The notes under the pieces were generated by a model that saw only the letters and a list, made by a program, of their open reading frames with translations, was not told the origin of the DNA and did no database searches. 6,308 nt of DNA from Cytophagaceae bacterium. Its GTDB lineage: Bacteria > Bacteroidota > Bacteroidia > Cytophagales > Cytophagaceae. Shown here piece after piece: positions 1 to 5,730 of the stretch; position 1 is the stretch's first letter; each line of letters opens with the position of its first letter. Both the position numbers and the translations under genes were made by a program. The stretch covers positions 1 to 6,308 of the forward strand of contig JAGKWN010000162.1 in assembly GCA_021151805.1 (NCBI GenBank), in the 5' to 3' direction.

Positions 1-11
1 GTATATATAAA

Positions 12-39
12 ATGCTTAATTCATAACTCATAATTTATA
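12..39. repeat. Degenerate seven-base repeat, four units, just past the methyltransferase gene
   Basis: Read on the plus strand, four adjacent seven-base units are visible: ATGCTTA (12-18), ATTCATA (19-25), ACTCATA (26-32) and ATTTATA (33-39). All begin and end with A. The block lies 5 bases beyond the stop codon of the minus-strand methyltransferase gene (stop at 45-47), so it is in that gene's 3' flank. The unit ACTCATA recurs at 4252-4258 just before hisD, and ATGCTTA recurs at 5641-5647 after hisD. Four units of AT-rich sequence alone could arise by chance; the matching spacers elsewhere in the window make it more credible. The array may extend leftwards outside the window. Confidence 0.5.
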
Positions 40-44
40 AAACA

Positions 45-1451
45 TTACATTCCAATCCTGAATCGTTTGCTTACGCCATCCCATTGGTTGCGGATGCGCC
101 ATTCGGCAGGGAAGTAGTTGTTAAAACGATTGGGCAGCGCTTTGATCCAGCCCAACGGGACGCCGTTGTAACACATGATGTTCCAGCCGCTTGATTCCTG
201 TGTTAATGTGAATTCTTCCTTACTTAAATATTTGATTGCTTCTTCGTACGTCAGATCAATGCAGGTAAATAATTCTTTGTTCAAATGAATAGAAAGAGCC
301 ACAGCCATATCGGGTAAAAAGTCTTTGCCCTTCAAAATCCCCAGCGGAGTGCCGGCACGGTAGATCTTCAGGCACATGCTGATCTGTTCCAGCGCATCTT
401 TAAATGTTTGGGAGAAGCAACGGAATTCTTCTTTATGTAAAAAGACGTATGAATCTTCTTTTGTTAAAATGTTTTTGGCGATTTCGGGAATAGCTTGTTT
501 TTGCTGGACCTTACGATCTTTGCTCCATTTTTCACGCTTACCTGTATGGTTGGTCCACTCAGCAGTTTCCGGTTTACGGATCACACTTGCAAAGAAACCT
601 TCGCCGTTTACTTTGTGCGGATAGAAGCGATAAAACGGAATACCGTTTTCCATACCGGTTTCAACGCCTTCGAAACCTGGAATGTTCAGGTGAACACCTT
701 CAGCCTGATATTCCTGTTGCATCCAGCGCATGTTGTGTTCATTCTCTTCGCGGTTAAAGGTACAGGTAGAATAAATAATGATGCCGCCTGGTTTCAGCAC
801 CTGCCAGATATCGCTTAAGATACGCTTTTGCCTGCTGCAGCAAAGCTCTACATGGGCTTCGTCCCATTCGTTGATGGCCGCAGGATCCTTACGGAACATG
901 CCCTCGCCGGAGCAGGGAGCATCTACTACGATAATATCGAAGAACGTACCTAGACGGTTAAAGTCGGCCGGATCATTGTGCGTTACGATCACATTGTTGT
1001 ATCCCCACTTCAGTAAATTTTCATCTAAAATATTTACCCGCGTTTTGATTACCTCATTACTTACGAGCAAATGTTTTTCATTCAGTACATCGCAGATGAG
1101 CGTAGATTTTCCGCCGGGCGCAGCGCAGAGATCAAGTACGGTAAGTTCTTCTTTGTCTTGTATAACGGCCTCCAGTAATTGAGCCAGAAACATGGAGCTT
1201 GCTTCCTGCACATAATAGGTGCCGGCATGAAAGAGCGGATCGTAGGTAACAGTTGCATCTTCATCCAGCCAGTAGCCGTGTTTGTACCAGGGCACCTGTT
1301 TTAAACCTAAAGGTTGGTTCCATTTATGCGGATGCAGACGGATGCTGCGTTTGGAAGGGCGCAGCAAAGCTGCCTCAAATTGAGCATAGTCATTACCCAG
1401 AAGGCCTTCCATTTGCGTGACGAAGGCTTGAGGTAATTTTATATCCGCCAT
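45..1451 (-). CDS. rsmF: RsmF-like RNA (cytosine-C5)-methyltransferase
   Basis: A 468-residue cytoplasmic SAM-dependent methyltransferase of the NOL1/NOP2/Sun family, predicted to place a methyl group on C5 of a cytosine in RNA. In E. coli, RsmF (479 residues, close in length) modifies C1407 of 16S rRNA. Visible motifs: the SAM-binding motif I VLDLCAAPGGKST at 105-117, motif IV DAPCSGEG at 177-184 with Cys180 (needed for product release), and motif VI STCTFNREENE at 228-238 with Cys230, the expected catalytic nucleophile. The C-terminal part (about 330-468), with GWIK at 434-437 and LPNRFNNYFPAEWRIR at 439-454, matches the extra RNA-binding domain that separates RsmF from RsmB. The ATG at 1449-1451 lies only 6 bases after the SRAP gene stop, so the two are probably cotranscribed and translationally coupled. 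The family is certain. The exact target nucleotide is inferred, since related enzymes also modify tRNA. Confidence 0.93.
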   Translation of the reverse strand: MADIKLPQAFVTQMEGLLGNDYAQFEAALLRPSKRSIRLHPHKWNQPLGLKQVPWYKHGYWLDEDATVTYDPLFHAGTYYVQEASSMFLAQLLEAVIQDKEELTVLDLCAAPGGKSTLICDVLNEKHLLVSNEVIKTRVNILDENLLKWGYNNVIVTHNDPADFNRLGTFFDIIVVDAPCSGEGMFRKDPAAINEWDEAHVELCCSRQKRILSDIWQVLKPGGIIIYSTCTFNREENEHNMRWMQQEYQAEGVHLNIPGFEGVETGMENGIPFYRFYPHKVNGEGFFASVIRKPETAEWTNHTGKREKWSKDRKVQQKQAIPEIAKNILTKEDSYVFLHKEEFRCFSQTFKDALEQISMCLKIYRAGTPLGILKGKDFLPDMAVALSIHLNKELFTCIDLTYEEAIKYLSKEEFTLTQESSGWNIMCYNGVPLGWIKALPNRFNNYFPAEWRIRNQWDGVSKRFRIGM

Positions 1452-1457
1452 GGCTGA

Positions 1458-2156
1458 TTAATCAAATAAAGAAAAGGATTCTCCCGGATAGATCTTGGGA
1501 GCAGGTTGTATACACTCAGGCGTATCGTTTGCCGCAGCGTTGACTGATTTATGTGCTTTGTAAGACGACATCAGTTGTGCATCATATGGCTTCAACAGAC
1601 TGTTGATCTGGCTGTCTGTAATGCTTTCAGAGATCCACAAACGTTCCAGATCTTTGCGTAGAATCACCGGCATGCGTTCATGTACATCGCTTACCAGTCT
1701 GTTAGCTTCTGTTGTGATAATCGTTACAGTATTCAATACCGCTCCGGTCTCCTGATTTTCCCAGGAATCCCAAAGGCCGGCAAAGCAGAATAGTTCATCA
1801 CTGTTCAATGTAAAACGGAACGGAACTTTTGCTTTACCTTCTTTTTTCCATTCGTAAAAACCATCTGCGGGTATAATGCAGCGTTGGTCCTTTACGCAAT
1901 GTTTGAAAGGAATTTTGGAGGTGATGGTTTCGCCGCGTGCATTAATCATGTTTGCTGCTGTTGAGGTATCCAGCGACCAGCTTGGTACCAGACCCCAGCG
2001 CATGAAACTGATTTCATTCGGTTTTTTGCTCGTGATAACGGGCAATTGCTGCAAAGGGGCAACATTGTATCTTGGCTTAAAATCAGCCGGTGTACCAACA
2101 TTGAAACGCTTTGCGATTTCTTCTTTACTTTTTGCTATTGAAAAACGACCACACAT
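1458..2156 (-). CDS. yedK: SRAP-domain abasic-site protection protein (YedK/HMCES family)
   Basis: A 232-residue, single-domain SRAP protein. Family members bind abasic sites in single-stranded DNA and crosslink to them through a thiazolidine formed by the N-terminal cysteine, shielding the lesion from strand breakage. Every catalytic residue expected from E. coli YedK and human HMCES is present: Cys2 in MCGRF (exposed after Met1 removal), Asn72 in NARGET, Glu102 in GFYEW, and His159 in VHERMPV. The WGLVPSW block (54-60) and the C-terminal NDTPECIQP (210-218) are also typical of the family. The start is fixed because Cys2 must directly follow Met1. The gene begins 11 bases after the stop of the upstream hydrolase gene and ends 6 bases before the methyltransferase gene, which makes it the middle member of a likely three-gene operon. 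No LexA-type operator was seen, so nothing here suggests SOS control. Confidence 0.95.
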   Translation of the reverse strand: MCGRFSIAKSKEEIAKRFNVGTPADFKPRYNVAPLQQLPVITSKKPNEISFMRWGLVPSWSLDTSTAANMINARGETITSKIPFKHCVKDQRCIIPADGFYEWKKEGKAKVPFRFTLNSDELFCFAGLWDSWENQETGAVLNTVTIITTEANRLVSDVHERMPVILRKDLERLWISESITDSQINSLLKPYDAQLMSSYKAHKSVNAAANDTPECIQPAPKIYPGESFSLFD

Positions 2157-2167
2157 ATACCTGCAAG

Positions 2168-3130
2168 TTAGATATATTGTTGAACAAATTCAACGCATCT
2201 GTCTTCAGACCAGTAAAAGCCTGTATTATTAAATTGTGCAAAGCCGCAATGTCCTCCATGTTGCGGAATCTCAAGACTGAAATGGGGCATTTTTTTCGCT
2301 TCTTCCATGGGATAACACTCTGGCGTCAGAAACGGATCGTTGGCAGCAGTGATCAGCAGGGTGGGCAATTTGATTCCGGAAATGTAATACCGGCTGCTAT
2401 TGAGACGCCAGTACTCCCGGGCATTCGGAAAACCATGTAAAGGTGCTGTATACATTTCATCGAAAAGGTCGAAAGTACGCATGCCCGATAAGGGTTTGGG
2501 ATCAAGTGTCGGGTAGCGCGTTGCTTTTTCCCGGACCTTCCGTTTCAGCGATTGCATGAACCGGTTCATGTAAACGGCGCTTTCCCATTTGGCCAGATGT
2601 ACGGCACCGGCTGCCAGGTCTGTGGGAACCGAAAAGGTAATGGCACAAACCAGACGGGGATCCAGATCATTTCCCTGTTCGCCTAAATACTTCAATGTAA
2701 TATTTCCGCCTACGCTGAAACCAATGAGTACCAAATGTTGATAAGATTTAGGGAATACAGCCAGGTTGAGCATGGTTCGTAAATCCTGTGTGTCGCCGCT
2801 GTGGTAAAAGCGCATCAGACGATTGGGTGTATCGCTGCAGCCCCGGTAATTCCATACCAGTATATCGTAGCCTTCAGCAAACAGGCGTTTGGCCATCCAG
2901 CGGGCATACTGGCTTTTGGAACTTCCTTCCAGACCATGGGAAAGAATCATCAAAGAAGATGATCCTTGTCTGTACCAGTCCAGGTCCAGAAAATCGCCGT
3001 CAGGCAATTCAAGCCGCTCAGTTTCTGTTACAAGCTGAGCCTCAGGTCTGAATAAAGCCGGATAAATGGTTTCCAGATGCTTGCCGGCAAGGAATAAAGG
3101 ACGTTTATATGTGGATTGAATGAGAGGCAA
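2168..3130 (-). CDS. yheT: YheT-family alpha/beta hydrolase (predicted esterase), TTG start
   Basis: A 320-residue alpha/beta-fold hydrolase of the YheT/ABHD1-ABHD3 group (UPF0017, COG0429), with no signal peptide and so probably cytoplasmic. Visible family marks are HLETIYPALFR (18-28), the oxyanion-region signature HGLEGSSKSQY (65-75) and the nucleophile elbow GFSVGG (137-142) with Ser139. The acid is Asp265 in AANDPFLTP and the base is His294 in GGHCGF. The substrate is unknown in bacteria; eukaryotic relatives act on lipid esters. The reading frame has no suitable ATG. An in-frame stop lies 21 bases before the TTG at 3128-3130, and the first in-frame ATG after it is Met61, which would remove the conserved N-terminal block. 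TTG is therefore the best start. It is the first gene of the leftward operon and is divergent from hisG across a 77-base gap. Family assignment is secure; the biological role is not. Confidence 0.92.
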   Translation of the reverse strand: MPLIQSTYKRPLFLAGKHLETIYPALFRPEAQLVTETERLELPDGDFLDLDWYRQGSSSLMILSHGLEGSSKSQYARWMAKRLFAEGYDILVWNYRGCSDTPNRLMRFYHSGDTQDLRTMLNLAVFPKSYQHLVLIGFSVGGNITLKYLGEQGNDLDPRLVCAITFSVPTDLAAGAVHLAKWESAVYMNRFMQSLKRKVREKATRYPTLDPKPLSGMRTFDLFDEMYTAPLHGFPNAREYWRLNSSRYYISGIKLPTLLITAANDPFLTPECYPMEEAKKMPHFSLEIPQHGGHCGFAQFNNTGFYWSEDRCVEFVQQYI

Positions 3131-3146
3131 GGGATTTACTGATTTT

Positions 3147-3162
3147 TTACTTTATAAAGTAA
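3147..3162. promoter_or_regulatory. Perfect 16-bp palindrome, candidate operator
   Basis: TTACTTTATAAAGTAA reads the same on both strands across all 16 positions. It lies in the divergent spacer, 12 bases upstream of the candidate hisG -7 box and inside the predicted leader of the yheT transcript. The length and two-fold symmetry suit a dimeric regulator, and the position could affect both directions. It is AT-rich, so chance is possible, and no regulator family is recognised from the sequence. Confidence 0.35.
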
Positions 3163-3173
3163 GAGAATTGTGC

Positions 3174-3181
3174 CATATTTG
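3174..3181 (+). promoter_or_regulatory. Candidate -7 promoter box for hisG
   Basis: CATATTTG differs by one base from the Bacteroidota -7 consensus TAnnTTTG. It would start transcription near 3188 and give hisG a leader of about 20 bases. The region about 20 bases upstream (near 3151) is T-rich but has no clear TTG for a -33 element. No histidine-rich leader peptide or T-box-like structure fits in so short a leader. Confidence 0.35.
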
Positions 3182-3190
3182 TCGGTATTT

Positions 3191-3198
3191 CAAAGATA
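3191..3198 (-). promoter_or_regulatory. Candidate -7 promoter box for the yheT-yedK-rsmF operon
   Basis: On the minus strand these bases read TATCTTTG, an exact match to the Bacteroidota -7 consensus TAnnTTTG. Transcription would begin near 3184, leaving a leader of roughly 54 bases before the TTG start of the hydrolase. A TTGAC string lies upstream, but only 13 bases intervene, shorter than the roughly 20 expected, so the -33 element is not convincing. Confidence 0.35.
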
Positions 3199-3207
3199 AT
3201 TAAAAAT

Positions 3208-4068
3208 ATGTCAACTGTTTTACGTCTGGCAATCCAGAAGTCGGGAAGATTGAGTGAAGAATCAATCAAATTAATCAAAGAATGTGGTATCGAATTCAGC
3301 AGCGGTGGTGGCACCCTGAAATCAGTTGCATATAATTTCCCTTTAGAGGTTTTATTTTTAAGAGATGATGATATTCCGGGTTATGTAGCCGACGGGGTAG
3401 CAGATATTGGTATTGTTGGTGAAAACGTTGCGGTTGAAACACGCAAGAAAATGGATACCGTACGTCAGTTGGGTTTCTCCAAATGCCGTTTGTCTATTGG
3501 TGTTCCGAAGGCAATGGATTTTACGGGTAAAGAAAGCCTGAACGGAATGCGCATTGCTACATCGTATCCGAATATTCTATCAGATTACCTGTTTGAAAAT
3601 AACATCAAGGCTAGCATCCATGAGATCAGCGGTTCGGTTGAAATTGCACCGGGCATTGGTCTGGCAGATGCAATCTGTGATATTGTAAGTTCTGGAAGTA
3701 CCTTGATCAGCAATGGTCTGAAGGAAACAGAAGTGGTGTTCCGTTCCGAAGCGATCTTAACGGCATGTCCGCAGCTAAGTGCTGAAAAGAAAGCAATCTT
3801 AGATGAATTGATGTTCCGTATCTCGGCTGTTAAAAATGCTGAGAAGACAAAATACATCATGTTGAATGTTCCTGATCACGCAATTAAAACGGTTACAGAA
3901 TTGCTGCCGGGTGTGAAGAGTCCAACGGTAATGCCATTGGCAGAAAAGGGCTGGAGCTCGCTGCATTCTGTGGTAAAAGAAAGTGATTTCTGGGAGATCT
4001 TAAGCAAACTGAAAGAAGCAGGCGCAGAAGGTATTCTGGTGCTGCCGATAGAGAAGATAGTAAAATAG
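3208..4068 (+). CDS. hisG: ATP phosphoribosyltransferase, long form
   Basis: A 286-residue cytoplasmic enzyme that joins ATP and PRPP to give phosphoribosyl-ATP, the first committed and feedback-controlled step of histidine synthesis. The N-terminal catalytic part opens with LRLAIQKSGRL (5-15). The PRPP-binding loop region GIGLADAICDIVSSGSTL lies at 149-166. The last 80 or so residues, including YIMLNVP (216-222), SPTVMPL (238-244) and GILVLPIEKI (275-284), form the ACT-like regulatory domain found only in the long form. That domain binds histidine, so no separate HisZ subunit is needed. The ATG at 3208 is followed at once by the conserved N-terminal strand, which supports it as the start. 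No purine-rich ribosome site precedes it. hisD follows in the same direction after 194 bases, an unusually wide gap for his genes, filled largely by an inverted repeat. No terminator with a T-tract was seen directly after hisG. Confidence 0.97.
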   Translation: MSTVLRLAIQKSGRLSEESIKLIKECGIEFSSGGGTLKSVAYNFPLEVLFLRDDDIPGYVADGVADIGIVGENVAVETRKKMDTVRQLGFSKCRLSIGVPKAMDFTGKESLNGMRIATSYPNILSDYLFENNIKASIHEISGSVEIAPGIGLADAICDIVSSGSTLISNGLKETEVVFRSEAILTACPQLSAEKKAILDELMFRISAVKNAEKTKYIMLNVPDHAIKTVTELLPGVKSPTVMPLAEKGWSSLHSVVKESDFWEILSKLKEAGAEGILVLPIEKIVK

Positions 4069-4125
4069 TTTCTACGTAAGAGACTATTTAGTATTGTTAA
4101 TCAAAGTAGTTTAACAGTTCGTAGC

Positions 4126-4256
4126 TGAGTTTAAAGTGTATAGTGTAAAGTGTAAGTCGTTTCTTTATTACGGTTTACACTTTACTGTTTTAAATCACTT
4201 AGGTAGATTTAATTAATAACGAAAGCTTACACTTTACACTCTAAACTTTACACTCA
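4126..4256. repeat. Inverted repeat of seven-base units between hisG and hisD
   Basis: The arms at 4126-4156 and 4226-4256 pair at 28 of 31 positions, including a perfect 15-base core (AGTGTAAAGTGTAAG at 4142-4156 with CTTACACTTTACACT at 4226-4240). The mismatched pairs are 4141/4241, 4138/4244 and 4131/4251. The 69-base loop holds a third copy, TTTACACTTTAC at 4174-4185. Each arm is a run of seven-base units: on the right, AGCTTAC (4224), ACTTTAC (4231), ACTCTAA (4238), ACTTTAC (4245) and ACTCATA (4252); on the left, the complementary series in matching order. The right arm ends 6 bases before the hisD ATG, so folded mRNA would cover the hisD initiation region. It could be an RNA control element, a small mobile repeat or a slippage product. 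No target-site duplication was recognised. Confidence 0.8.
4174..4185 (+). repeat. Central third copy of the hisG-hisD repeat
   Basis: TTTACACTTTAC matches the core of the right arm at 11 of 12 positions. In RNA it could pair with the left arm at 4145-4156 (12 pairs, one of them G-U) across a 17-base loop. That hairpin would compete with pairing between the left and right arms, so two mutually exclusive folds are possible before hisD. Confidence 0.6.
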
Positions 4257-4262
4257 TACAAG

Positions 4263-5555
4263 ATGAACGTAAATAAATATCCAAGCAAAGATCAATGGTC
4301 CAGCCTGCTCAAACGCCCTGTTATGGAAGCCGTGGAGCTGGAAGGAAGAGTGCTTGCTATTCTGAAAGAAGTGCAGGAACGCGGAGATGCAGCATTGATT
4401 GATTTTGCCCTGAAGTTTGATGGTGCAGCGCCAAAGTCTTTACTGGCGACGGATGCAGAGATTGCTGAAGCGCAGACATTAGTTTCTGAAGAATTGAAAG
4501 CAGCGATTCAGGTTGCAAAAAGTAATATTGAAAAATTTCATACGGCACAGAAAGAGGCGGAGATCCATGTAGAGACAATGCCGGGTGTGAATTGCTGGAG
4601 AAAGAGCTTACCGATTGAAAAGGTGGGTTTATATATTCCCGGCGGAACGGCTCCGTTGTTCTCAACAATCCTGATGCTGGGTGTGCCGGCAGGTATTGCG
4701 GGTTGCAAGCAATTGGTGCTATGTACACCACCGAATAAAGAAGGAAAAATTCACCCGGCCATTTTATATACAGCAAATTTACTGGGCATTAAAACAATTG
4801 TCAAAGCAGGCGGTGCGCAAGGCATTGCAGCCATGGCTTTTGGTACGGCTTCTGTACCGAAGGTATATAAGATTTTTGGTCCCGGCAATCAATATGTAAC
4901 CACTGCCAAGCAACTGGTAACAAAATATGGCGTGGCGATTGATATGCCGGCTGGTCCCTCTGAAGTTGCTGTGATTGCCGATCAACAGGCGAATGCTGCG
5001 TTTGTAGCTGCTGATTTATTGTCGCAGGCAGAGCACGGCGCTGATAGCCAGGTGGTGCTGGTGAGTGATAGCGAAGACCTGATCAACCGCGTGGATGCAG
5101 AAGTAGCCGCACAGCTGTCGAAGCTTTCGCGCAAAGAACTTGCCGCAAAAGCATTGGATAACAGCAAAGCGTTTTTAGTAAAAGATATGAATGAGGCCAT
5201 GGAGATGATCAATCTCTATGCGCCGGAGCACTTAATTTTACAGACTGAAAATGTAGATGCATTATTGCCTCTGGTGGTGAATGCGGGATCTGTTTTTATT
5301 GGTCCGTATACACCGGAATCTGCCGGTGACTATGCTTCCGGTACCAACCACACACTGCCGACAAACGGTTATGCAACTGCGTATGCAGGTGTGTCGCTGG
5401 ATTCATTTATCCGTAAGGTGACTTTCCAGAAGATTACCAAAGAAGGACTGCAACAGATTGGTCCGGTGATCGAAACCATGGCGGCCGCGGAAATGCTGGA
5501 TGCGCATAAGAATGCAGTGACAGTTCGTCTAAAAGAAATAACAAATTCCAAATAA
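4263..5555 (+). CDS. hisD: Histidinol dehydrogenase
   Basis: A 430-residue cytoplasmic zinc enzyme (E. coli HisD is 434) that oxidises L-histidinol to L-histidine in two NAD-dependent steps, the end of the pathway. The family signature is clear: VGLYIPGGTAPLFST (121-135), FGPGNQYV (205-212), IDMPAGPSEVAVIAD (226-240) and LLSQAEHGADSQ (252-263). By comparison with E. coli the zinc ligands are Gln255, His258, Asp356 (in ESAGDYASGTNH) and His415 (in LDAHKNAVT), and the acid-base pair is Glu322 and His323 in APEHL. All are intact. The ATG at 4263 is preceded by a repeat arm rather than a ribosome site. The last residues (ITNSK) and the stop codon are encoded by the start of a seven-base repeat array, which suggests the array reached into the gene's non-conserved tail. 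hisC, often next in his clusters, is absent here. Confidence 0.97.
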   Translation: MNVNKYPSKDQWSSLLKRPVMEAVELEGRVLAILKEVQERGDAALIDFALKFDGAAPKSLLATDAEIAEAQTLVSEELKAAIQVAKSNIEKFHTAQKEAEIHVETMPGVNCWRKSLPIEKVGLYIPGGTAPLFSTILMLGVPAGIAGCKQLVLCTPPNKEGKIHPAILYTANLLGIKTIVKAGGAQGIAAMAFGTASVPKVYKIFGPGNQYVTTAKQLVTKYGVAIDMPAGPSEVAVIADQQANAAFVAADLLSQAEHGADSQVVLVSDSEDLINRVDAEVAAQLSKLSRKELAAKALDNSKAFLVKDMNEAMEMINLYAPEHLILQTENVDALLPLVVNAGSVFIGPYTPESAGDYASGTNHTLPTNGYATAYAGVSLDSFIRKVTFQKITKEGLQQIGPVIETMAAAEMLDAHKNAVTVRLKEITNSK

Positions 5556-5661
5556 CAGATTCAGGAAAATAAATTCCAAATAACAAAAAACAAATTCCAA
5601 ACGGCTGGAAGATTGCTTTGCGCTTAAAGCCTAACGCGGAATGCTTAAAGCTGAATATAGC
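5536..5661 (+). repeat. Degenerate seven-base repeat array, about 18 units, overlapping the hisD stop
   Basis: Units start every seven bases from 5536 without a shift in phase. The first block uses two main words: AAATAAC at 5536, 5550 and 5578, and AAATTCC at 5543, 5571 and 5592, with variants such as AAAAAAC at 5585 and AGATTCA at 5557. After a poorly matching stretch (5599-5619), a second block follows the pattern A-N-G-C-N-N-A: AAGCCTA at 5627, ACGCGGA at 5634, ATGCTTA at 5641 and AAGCTGA at 5648. The hisD stop codon TAA (5553-5555) lies inside the third unit. As seven is not a multiple of three, the array is unlikely to have arisen as protein-coding repeat. The first block is compelling; the second is weaker. 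It ends just before the terminator hairpin. Confidence 0.75.
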
Positions 5662-5664
5662 ATT

Positions 5665-5694
5665 AAAAGAGGCGCGATTTATTGCGCCTCTTTT
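5665..5694 (+). terminator. Rho-independent terminator after hisD
   Basis: AAAAGAGGCGC (5665-5675) pairs perfectly over 11 bases with GCGCCTCTTTT (5684-5694), leaving an 8-base loop. The GC-rich inner stem followed by a T run is a classic intrinsic terminator. The matching A run on the left means it could also work on the opposite strand. It separates the his genes from the next gene. Confidence 0.9.
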
Positions 5695-5730
5695 GTTAAG
5701 CAGTTATAATTTAAAATTCATATCAATAAA

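Noticed and set aside
495..1182. Plus-strand open frames of 107 and 134 codons opposite the methyltransferase gene
   Set aside because: They lie antisense to a gene with all family motifs intact, and their translations show no recognisable domain or conserved motif.
2788..3051. An 87-codon plus-strand frame within the hydrolase gene
   Set aside because: It overlaps the strongly supported hydrolase on the other strand and shows no family features.
4089..4096. TAGTATTG as a promoter -7 box for hisD
   Set aside because: It has a mismatch in the TTTG part and no -33 partner at the right distance, so it is not supported as an independent hisD promoter.
4072..4124. CTACG (4072-4076) and CGTAG (4120-4124) as a possible hisG terminator stem
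   Set aside because: Only five pairs with a loop of more than 40 bases and no T-tract, so it does not resemble a terminator.
4357..4776. A 139-codon minus-strand open frame inside hisD
   Set aside because: It is antisense to the conserved hisD coding sequence, and its translation looks like low-information shadow sequence.
5622..5651. Two copies of GCTTAAAGC (5622-5630 and 5643-5651) as a possible regulator-binding pair
   Set aside because: The 21-base spacing is three repeat units, so the pair is explained by the seven-base array and does not need a separate operator.
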